Assembly: GCA_028751875.1 (NCBI GenBank)
Contig: CM054165.1
Location: forward strand, 31,176,379-31,240,378
DNA length: 64,000 nt
Direction of reading: 5' to 3'
DNA from: Rapana venosa
Lineage: Eukaryota > Mollusca > Gastropoda > Neogastropoda > Muricidae
Within the stretch, counting starts at the first letter, position 1. Each line of letters begins with the position of its first letter. This document shows, one piece after another, positions 56,395 through 64,000 of the stretch. The notes under the pieces are model-generated. The model saw nothing but the letters and a program-made list of their open reading frames with translations, made no database searches and was not told the DNA's origin. Both the position numbers and the translations under genes were made by a program.

Positions 56395-56650
56395 CTGTGT
56401 GTGTGTGTGTGTGTATTTGCGTCTGTGTGTGTGTGCGTGAGTGTGTGTATTTGCGTCTGTGGGTGTGTGGGTGTGTATTTGCGTCTGTGTGTGTGTGTGT
56501 GTGCGTGCGAGCTTGTGTGTATACATTTGAATTTGTAAGGCTGCATGTGAATGAGTAGGATAAATGAAAGCGCTTTGATTTGTTTTTTGCAAGATATAGC
56601 GCTATATAAATTCCATTTATTATTATTATTATTATTATTATTAAAAGATT
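56395..56650 (+). mobile_element. TG microsatellites and LINE-B 3' tail
   Basis: TG runs with TTGCGTCTG inserts (56397-56520), then aatgaaagcgctttgatttg, gcaagatatagcgctatata and aattccatttatt with ATT repeats: the LINE-B ending in + orientation. Confidence 0.75.
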
Positions 56651-57125
56651 TAATGGGAACAAACAAAACATTGTGAAATTGTGAACCGACTTCTCGGGGT
56701 CGTGTAGAAGGGGAAACAACTCTATAAAGCTCTGTATTTTCTAGTAGAAAGCAGTTGTCTTTCGTAGATTGCTGAGAGAGCACAGCGCGCAAATCCAGCA
56801 TAACTCAGTCAAGGGTCCAGGGCCCAGTGCTAAAATCAGCACACCCCTTCCTTTTACCAAGTCCAAGTGTGGTCAGTTTCTGCTATAATTAGCACCAGCT
56901 GGGATGGGATGGATAGCAGCTGAGAGCAGCTGACAGTGGGGGAAACTGACAGCTGTGAGTGTCATATAATCATCTATTTTTGAAGGATTGTATTATTCTT
57001 AATGTGCTGCTTTTGGTTGTTGTTTTTTTGGGTATAGCCTGATCCATAATGTTCATGTCTCGCTCAGTTATTGGCCTATTTCTCCTATCAGTTATGTAAC
57101 TTTTGTTGTTGTGCTCTCGCTCTCT
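56650..57125. other. Unique intron sequence
   Basis: Non-repetitive apart from a small duplicated phrase near 56905-56960 (cagctgagagcagctgaca). No coding or RNA feature recognised. Confidence 0.45.
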
Positions 57126-57129
57126 CTCT

Positions 57130-57452
57130 CCTAGTGGTCAGAACATTACGCTCGCAATCTGACGACCTGGGTTCGATTCCCGTTCAAGGGGATGTTTTCC
57201 ACTGGAGTTAACATCAGTGCAGACTCCACTCTCCCCAAAAGTCCTTCGGATGAGACTAAAAACCGAGGTCCTGTGTGCGAATGCGCTCAGAGCATCTTGC
57301 ACACGTTAAATCCTGTTCCGCTTTTCGGAAGAGTAGGCCATTGCGTGCCGGTGGGAACGGATGACAGAATTGACAAAACCGCATACACACGGGGACTGGA
57401 TGTACAAAAAGCGCATAAGTGCTTATTTCATTATCCTCGATATAAAAGAATA
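57130..57452 (+). mobile_element. Near-complete SINE-A copy
   Basis: Starts at ctagtggtcagaacattacg (box A region), then ctgggttcgattcccgttca (box B), the body, gatgagactaaaaaccgagg, gtgccggtgggaacggatga, ggggactggatgtacaaaaa and cattatcctcgatataaaag with AAT tail. Confidence 0.88.
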
Positions 57453-57652
57453 AAATAGAATAAATAAATTAAATAAATAAATTAAATAAATAAAATTTTA
57501 AAAAATATATATAAAATATCCCTTCAGATACCTGTACACTCCCTGAAAGTTACACAAGTAATTCCCCCATCTCTATAGGGTGCATCAGACCTAACAGTGT
57601 GTAACCATTGTCCAGTTCATTATCGTTATCACTGTCTTATGTGTACCTGCGT

Positions 57653-57715
57653 TTTAATAATGTATGGAATTTATATAGCGCTGAATCTTGTAAAGCAACA
57701 AATCAAAGCGCTCAG
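57653..57715 (-). mobile_element. LINE-B 3' tail, reverse
   Basis: taataatgtatggaatttat, atagcgctgaatcttgtaaa and aatcaaagcgct. Confidence 0.7.
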
Positions 57716-57739
57716 ATGATTTAAAAAAATTTTTTATGT

Positions 57740-57982
57740 GGGTTTTTAAAATTTTGTCATCTGTTCCCACCGGCACACAATGGCCTACTCTTTCGAACAG
57801 CGGAACAGGATTTAACGTGTGCGCAAGATCTGCATGCGTTTGCACACGGGGTACCTTGGTTTATAGTCTCATCCGAAGGACTTTTTGGGGAGAGTGGAGT
57901 CTGCACTGATGTTAACTCCAGGGGGGAAAATATCCCCTTGAACGGGAATCGAACCCGGGTCGTCAGATTGCGAGTGCACTTT
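57740..57982 (-). mobile_element. SINE-A copy, reverse, lacking its 3' module
   Basis: ttgtcatctgttcccaccgg, tgtgcgcaagatctgcatgc, atagtctcatccgaaggact, gatgttaactccagggggga and gggaatcgaacccgggtcgt in reverse order. It ends at gcgagtgca. Confidence 0.8.
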
Positions 57983-58097
57983 ATTGACGTGTAAGTATGT
58001 ACGCTTCTTGTTTCTCTAGAGCTGAATATAGACGTCATGGGAATAAACGATTGTGAAATGGAAAAACAAAAACAAAATCTATTTCTGTCCCGCACAG

Positions 58098-58271
58098 CCG
58101 ATGCGACACATGCGGGTGAAGGTGAGGTCAGTGTCAAGGTCAACTACCACGGGTCGGAAATCCCATCCTACATCAACAAAAATGGCGGCGGGGAGTACCA
58201 GATCGACTTCAACCCGCAAGGACCCGGTAACTACCTGGTCAGCGTCTACATGAACAACGTCGAGGTCAGAG
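58098..58271 (+). CDS. Filamin-like gene, exon k: most of Ig repeat 3
   Basis: 174 bases, phase 1 both sides, acceptor gtcccgcacag, donor GTCAGT. It encodes ADATHAGEGEVSVKVNYHGS, EIPSYINKNGGGEYQIDFNP and QGPGNYLVSVYMNNVEVRG. A-G-x-G-x-V-x-V-K, then the G-x-Y-x-I-x-F-x-P-x-x-x-G-x-Y strand pair and a Y-x-x-x-x-V-x-G-S-P end (completed in exon l), is a textbook filamin repeat. There is no sign of damage. Confidence 0.95.
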
Positions 58272-58340
58272 GTCAGTGCGCACCGCCGATGATGATGCAG
58301 TATGCCAACGAGGGTTATTTGTGTCGGTTATGGTTTATGG

Positions 58341-58632
58341 GGACGGGATAGCTCAGTGGTCGGAGCACTCGCTTTCCCCCAGCCAAGTTAAGCAGCGTCG
58401 AGCGTGGTTACCAGTTGGATGGGTGACCGTTTGCGTGCCTTGGCTTCAGTACAGTTCCCCCAGTTCACCCAGCTGTAAATGGGTACCTGCCCTCTTTAGG
58501 GTCAGGGAAGGTAAAGCAGCGAGGGAGAGGAGATGGGCGCTGCCCTCAATATGCTGGCCCTAGAGAAGTGAGGTCTCTGACGCCTCGCTCCCCTACGACC
58601 TTAACATAGGTTATGGGACTCCTTTACCTACC
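58341..58632 (+). mobile_element. SINE-5S copy with target-site duplication
   Basis: Full head, 5S-like segment (58386-58430) and tail. The flanks repeat tatggttta: about 58330 on the left and 58641 on the right, a target-site duplication typical of L1-type or related integration. It sits about 70 bases after the exon k donor. Confidence 0.88.
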
Positions 58633-58704
58633 TCCTTACCTATGGTTTATTTGACTATTGAAATTTTATGTCATAGATTTTGTCTGCAGCGCACCATGTT
58701 TGTA

Positions 58705-58935
58705 ATATCTACCCCCCCAAAAAAAGCAATAAAAAAGCAAATGCATTGCTTATTCAATGTACCATCTGGAAATAAAAACTTGACTTGACTTGACTAATAT
58801 CTGTTTGTTTAAACTATTGATTATTTATCATTGATTGCATGACTGTGTAAGATTAGGTTGAATGCAAGCGCTTTGATTTGTCTTTGCAAGATATAGCGCT
58901 ATACAAGTTCCATTTATTATTATTATTAATTTTAT
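58705..58935 (+). mobile_element. LINE-C tail followed by LINE-B tail
   Basis: 58735-58795 has agcaaatgcattgcttattc, aatgtaccatctggaaataa and TTGAC repeats (LINE-C end). 58820-58925 has gattaggttgaatgcaagcg, ctttgatttgtctttgcaag, atatagcgctatacaagttc and ATT repeats (LINE-B end). Confidence 0.75.
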
Positions 58936-59126
58936 GGTTTAGAGGGTTGTGGTTTGTGTTGTGGGGGTGGGGTGAGAGAGAGAGTGTGTGTGTGTGTTTC
59001 AAAGTTTTAACGTTTGTTTGTGCAAGGTGGATATGTATGCATGCGTGTTGTGCATGCGTGTATGTGCGCAGTGTTCGCATGTGTTTGTGGTGTGTGTGTG
59101 TGTGTTTTTTTTTGTGTTTTTTTAAA

Positions 59127-59470
59127 ATTCTTTTATATCGAGGATAATGGAATAAGCACTTATGTGCTTTTTTTTAACATCCAGTCCCTGTGTGTATGCA
59201 GTTTTGTGAATTCTCTCATCTGTTCCCACCGGCACACAATGGCCTACTCTTACGAAAAGCAGAACAGGATTTGAACCTGTGCGCAAGATGTTCTGCATGC
59301 GTTCGCACACGGGGGACCTCGTTTTATAGTCTCATCCGAAGAACTTTTAGGGGAGAGTGGAGGAGTCTGCACTGATGTTAACTCCAGGGGGGAAAATATC
59401 CCCCTTGAACGGGAATCGAACCCGGGTCGTCAGACTGCGAGCGCAATGTTCTGACCACTAGGCTATCCCG
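59127..59470 (-). mobile_element. Full-length SINE-A copy, reverse
   Basis: Reads the whole family in reverse from ttttatatcgaggataatgg to gaatcgaacccgggtcgtca, gcaatgttctgaccactagg and ctatcccgt. CAGA repeats (59498-59550) follow just before exon l. Confidence 0.88.
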
Positions 59471-59517
59471 TGCGCGCGTGTGCGTGCGTGTGCACAGAGA
59501 CAGACAGACAGACAGAC

Positions 59518-59548
<31 letters not shown>

Positions 59549-59592
59549 GCCAGAGAGTGACGTTACCCCCACCTGTGCTTCCTCTCCCCCAG

Positions 59593-59739
59593 GCTCGCCC
59601 TACACTCTGGAGATCGTGGACTCCAGCCAGGTGACGCTGAGCGGGCAGGGTCTGAGCCTGGTGCCTGTCGACCTGCCCACCACCTTCACCATCCACACCA
59701 AGGGCGCCAGCAGCGACAACATCAACGTCACCATCACCG
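59593..59739 (+). CDS. Filamin-like gene, exon l: end of Ig repeat 3, start of repeat 4
   Basis: 147 bases, phase 1 both sides, acceptor cttcctctcccccag, donor GTCAGT. GSPYTLEIVDSSQVTLSGQG ends repeat 3 (G-S-P-Y/F motif), and LSLVPVDLPTTFTIHTKGAS SDNINVTITG opens repeat 4. High GC and third-position GC match the other exons. The next exon should begin in phase 1 with the rest of repeat 4, and I cannot find it before the window ends. Confidence 0.95.
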
Positions 59740-59749
59740 GTCAGTTCAC

Positions 59750-60150
59750 TCACCCCTCTCGCCCCTCCCCACCCCCCCCCTCAACCCTACCCCTTCCCAT
59801 CCCTTCCCATACATACATACACACACAGAGACATTTTGTCCATTTTCGTCTAATATCACTTTAAGTGAACAGACGTAGATTTGAAGACACACATTTTGTC
59901 CATTTCCTTGTTCCTTGTCACTGCAGCCTTGGTAAGATCTTTGATCACACCGTCTTGCAGTTATTTTTCTGATTATGCATGCGTGTGTGTACACACACAC
60001 GCATGCACACACACATGTACACATACACGCGCGAGCACACGTATACACACACACACACACACAAAACATACACACACACACATACAGCACACACACACAC
60101 ACACACATACAGCACACACACACACACGCACACACACACACACACCAAAA
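59750..60150. repeat. C-rich and CA microsatellite region
   Basis: C-rich sequence at 59755-59800, the phrase gtctaatatcactttaagtg (shared with 12088 and 35770) at 59849, and CA/ATGCA runs at 59990-60145. Confidence 0.85.
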
Positions 60151-61833
60151 CCACCAGCAATTTAAAAAATAAAAATGAAACTAAAACATCATCACTGCAA
60201 ACAAAAAATCCAAACTATATCCCCCCCCTCCCCCCCCCCCCTGAAACAGCTTCCCCCTATCTCCCCCCCCCCACCCCCCCTAAAATTTGAAACAGACAAA
60301 ATCTCCACCAAAAGGTTGAATTGGGGGGTAAGTGAGTGCTTGATGTGTGATATGTAGTTTGAAGATGTATATTATGTATGTGTGTTTATATGTTTGGAAA
60401 AGATGGTAAGCTTTTCCGGTGTGTTCATGTTGATATGTGTTTCGTTTATCGATGTTTGTTTGTGATACAGTGTACTGGAGCTTTACTGTAGTATTGTGTA
60501 GTTTGCCGAGTTGGAAATGGTATTAAACTTGTCGATTATTGTTATTGATGAATTAAAGATCTTGCTGGAGTTATAGAAAGCTTGGAAATATTTGCTTTTT
60601 AGGGAACGCCTTCCTGGGTAGTGTTTGTAGTGTTAGATAAGAAGTAATAAGTGTGTGTGTGTATGTGTGTGCGTGCGTGCGTGCGTGTGTGTGCCCATGT
60701 GTGCACATGAGAGAGAAAGTACTTGAGCCTATGTATGCACAAGTGTAGTTTTCTGGTAAGATCACACGATATTGTCCGTGTATGATTTTCAATGTGAAGT
60801 CATAATCTACGTATATGTGCAAACATTTCTTTTTCTCCTATTAACAGCACTTTTATTGCATGCTTGCTTCTAACTATTAACACTAACACTGCGTGTGTTC
60901 ATATCTGTGTTGTCGTGAATCTTATGCTGTTTTGCACTTAAGAGGGAAATATGTCATGATAGTAATACATATTCAAAGAAACATTTGCAGTCTGTAACGA
61001 TTTTTGCAGGGTTTTTTTTCTATTTTCAGCGATATAAATTTCTGTTCTTTATCATCTTCTTCCTCTCCCTGTGTTGTTGTTTTTTCAATATTTGTTCTTT
61101 ATTGGGGTCTTCTGCTTCTTCTTTGCGTGGGTTCTTATTATGTACCTTTACCTTTTGAAATGTCATTATGTTTTGTTTATGAATACAAATTCTCTTTTGT
61201 GTACGCGCGCATGCGTGTGTGTGAGAGAGACAGAGAGAGATTGAGTACATGACTGAGTTTACGGTTTGTTTACTTGTGTTTACAAAGAACGTTGAGGAAT
61301 TTTTGGTTGGTGGTTTTTTTTTAACAAAGAATATTGAATATTTGTGGCCATACGCTAAATATAGACTGCTGTTTAAATACTCAAGATATGCGTTATTATG
61401 CATAGCTTGTAGTTGACCTGTTATATAATAAACAGCTTTGGTATCGAGTGATAACAATTTCAGGATTGTCCTGAGGAAAGGTAAGTTGGCATCTCGTCTT
61501 AAACTCCTCTGACATTGAACGTTCCAGTCTGTGATTTTTTTTTGAAAATGGTGTCAGTGGCATCAGAGAATACATTTTTTGTGTGTTTGATTTTTTTTGT
61601 TTTTTTTTTGGGGGGGGGTTTGATCTTCATGCAGGACTATTGCCTGTAGTGTGACCTTTGTGGTTGACTCGGCTGGAAAGAGGATAATTTAATGAATGGA
61701 GGGTGTCAATGGGATGCTAAAATGTTTGTGTGTTTATCTTATCAATAGGAAATGTGTGTGTTTGTGTGTTTAAACCCTATATTGCTGATAGTTTATAGAT
61801 AAAATGTTAATGTGTGTTTATTCAATCTATAGG

Positions 61834-61869
<36 letters not shown>

Positions 61870-62605
61870 AAACCCTGTATTGCTGATAGTTTATAGATCA
61901 CACAAATTTATTTTTTTAATTTCTGTAAACGTATGTGTATTGAAATGATGATATATAAATGAAAGAATTCATACATTGATTTTTAAAAAAAATCTAGTTA
62001 GGGGGAAAAAAACCACGCATGACAATGCACATACATATTAAGAGTAACAACAACAAACCCACAGCTTTTTTATATAGAGCATACTCCAAACCATTACCGC
62101 AACCAACTTCAGACCACGTTGGTCAATAGCGTACATTTCTGCCCAGCATGTTGCAAAGAAAATTGTCCTTAACAGTACAAAACGTGTCCCTAATTCTGCA
62201 CAGGACTACCATTCTGGCTTTGTGTGTGGAGAGTGACTCTGGGTCTCTCCTCTTACACATCACCATCTTGAAGTATCGCCAGGTATTATACAAGCAAAAA
62301 AACGAACCATTTCCTTTCGTTACCCTCTACCAGCGAAGACTTCATATCTTTTTCCTTTTTACCACCCTTTTCCATTGACCAATTTGTGGATTGCACTGGT
62401 TTCTTCAGAACGTGACCATTCTTCCCCTTCCTCCTCCTTCTCCTACTTTCCAGAAGAAGAAAAAATTTGTCCTGGTTCATACCTTGATCTGCTTGTGTGA
62501 GTGATGGGTATTTGCTGTCCTGCCCTGTACAATCCTGTGGAAGTTATCCCTCACTTTGTACGAGTCAGGTCTTCGTGTGGATGGTTGTCATCGTGTCTTT
62601 GTCTT
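60150..62605. other. Mostly unique intron sequence
   Basis: C runs at 60220-60280 and small TG runs near 60650, 61205 and 61840. A short tandem piece at 61745-61900 repeats taaaccctatattgctgata. No exon with the required phase and filamin motifs was found. Confidence 0.5.
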
Positions 62606-62609
62606 CCTT

Positions 62610-63085
62610 GTGTTTTACCTGGGCTCCCTGCCAGAGTTGTCCCTGCCCTGTTCTCCCCAGGGTTTTTGTGTGTATGTTTGTGTATTGGGGTGGGTTTTTT
62701 GCTGTCGCAGGGAGCCTATCCAGAGGTGTCCCTGCCCTGTTCTCCCCAGGGTTTTTGTGTGTATGTTTGTTTATTGTTGGTGTCTGTTTTTGCTGTCACA
62801 GGGAGCCTATCCAGAGTTGTCCCTGCCCTGTCCTCCCCAGGGTTTGTTTGTTTTTGTTTAATGTCTATTCACTACTTGGTGATAATGAGTCTCCCCAGGG
62901 TTTTTGTGTGTATGTTTGTTTATTGTTGTTGTCTGTTTTTGCTGTCGCAGGGAGCCTATCCAGAGGTGTCCCTGCCCTGTTCACCCCAGGGTTTTTGTGT
63001 GTACGTGTGTTTATTGTTGTCTGGGTTTTTTGCTGTCCCAGGGAGCCTATCCAGAGTTGACCCTGCTCTTTCCTCATTGTTGTGG
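62610..63085. repeat. About 90-bp tandem repeat
   Basis: Five units with gggagcctatccagaggtgt, ccctgccctgttctccccag, ggtttttgtgtgtatgtttg and tgctgtcgcag, starting near 62641, 62730, 62821, 62970 and 63061. The gap between units three and four is about 60 bases longer. Confidence 0.85.
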
Positions 63086-63089
63086 ATGG

Positions 63090-63625
63090 TTTGTCATTGT
63101 GACTTTGTCATTTCTGATACAGTGGTCCCTGCTTTGTGTGTGTGTGTGTACTATGTGGATGGTTATGATTTTTTTCCTCTTTATACTCGTCCTGTTGTGT
63201 GACAATTTTTGTCGTCCTCGTCAATCCTACATTTTGTTCATTCCAGTATGGTTCTTCTGTTCTACGTCTTCTCTTCCTCAGTCTTGGAAATTGAGTGCCC
63301 TTGGTGTCTTTTCCTTCGACCTCTTCCCTGCCCCTACCCTTTTCCTCCCCCCTCCCTCCCCCCCCCTTCTCCACCTCCCACCCCCCTCTTTTTTTCCTCC
63401 CTCCCCCAACTTTTTTTCCTTACCAAATTTTGTGGTCCAATCCTTCGGCAAATTTTCTCTCTGCTGTTTTCTCTGACCCCTGGTTGATGTCGTCAGTCGT
63501 GCCAGGTGTTTGGTATCTCTTTTTTCCCCCTCTTCTCTCCCAAGTTTATTGCTGGTGTATCGATCATCCTTTTTTGTGTGTGTGTCACTTTTTTCTTCTT
63601 CTGTGTTGAATTGCTCAGACTGTAA
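63090..63625. other. Pyrimidine-rich intron sequence
   Basis: C/T-rich (63330-63420 especially). Open frames follow the base bias and have no recognisable domain. Confidence 0.45.
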
Positions 63626-63629
63626 CTAT

Positions 63630-63725
63630 CGTAAGAATGAGTTGAGTGCAAGCGCTCTGATTTGTCTCTGCAAGATATAGCGCTATATAAATTCCATTTA
63701 GTATTATTATTATTATTGTTGTTGT
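63630..63725 (+). mobile_element. LINE-B 3' tail
   Basis: gagttgagtgcaagcgctct, gatttgtctctgcaagatat, agcgctatataaattccatt and ATT repeats. The window's last 270 bases show nothing further. Confidence 0.75.
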
Positions 63726-64000
63726 CTGTCATATGAGTGAAAATGCGTTGTGCTGGGTTTCGTTTTGTTTTGTTGTGTGTGTTTTGTTGCAGTTTTTTGT
63801 TGTTGTTGTTACTAGATAATGCTCTTGCTAACTTTTTCTTTTTCAGGATCAAAACATGAAAGTTTGTTTTATTGCAGTTCCTGTAACAAGTGTTTTATAG
63901 TGTGTCTGTTTGTGTGTGTGAAAATCTGTTGCATTTAAAAGCAAAACAGACGTGCTCTTTGGTTCTTAAAATTTTGCAAACGTTTATGAATCTTTTAAAA

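Noticed and set aside
58386..58430. Possible 5S rRNA gene
   Set aside because: Only the central control-region part resembles 5S, and it is embedded in a multi-copy SINE.
61464..61480. 17-base possible microexon (tttcag before, GTAAGT after)
   Set aside because: With the required phase 1 entry from exon l it reads into TGA, and it has no filamin content.

Overview
The window is animal nuclear DNA, most likely from a mollusc and probably a marine gastropod. It has GT-AG introns of several kilobases, very dense microsatellites and minisatellites, many tRNA-derived SINEs, and 3' fragments of at least three LINE families. The organism call is an inference from the repeat style and gene type and cannot be proven from the sequence alone.

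I support one host gene, on the + strand. It is a partial filamin-family gene of the three-calponin-homology (jitterbug-like) type. Twelve coding exons can be placed: 17277-17466, 19928-19993, 29798-30011, 34115-34223, 35909-36096, 39642-40362, 48860-49009, 50824-50952, 54693-54822, 56176-56313, 58098-58271 and 59593-59739. Every junction is AG/GT, and phases match across all neighbours except inside the linker exon. In order they encode the end of CH1, all of CH2, all of CH3, a repetitive charged linker, and about three and a half Ig-like filamin repeats. The start of CH1 lies before the window and the remaining Ig repeats lie after it. Such proteins cross-link actin through the CH domains and bind partners through the Ig rod.

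The introns hold nearly everything else. 1-17276 is intron or upstream DNA full of SSRs, SINEs, LINE scraps and minisatellites. 17467-29797 holds a G/T-only tract, a kilobase ACAG array with a dead copy of the next exon, a stretch that looks like poor consensus (22240-24200), many SINEs and an antisense LINE. 30012-34114 holds four tandem copies of a 24-nt exon end, each with its own splice signals. 34224-48859 holds LINE debris and a 35-bp minisatellite. 48860-59739 is the densest exon block, with CTACA arrays and SINEs between exons. 59740-64000 is intron.

The repeats fall into recurrent families, named here for this window only. SINE-A is a tRNA-derived SINE with two alternative 3' modules. 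SINE-5S has a tRNA-like head joined to a 5S-rRNA-like segment. SINE-B is another tRNA-derived type. LINE-A, LINE-B and LINE-C are seen as C-terminal or 3' tail fragments. Repeat-C is a dispersed repeat of unknown class. No bacterial genes, CRISPR arrays, rRNA genes or intact tRNA genes were found.
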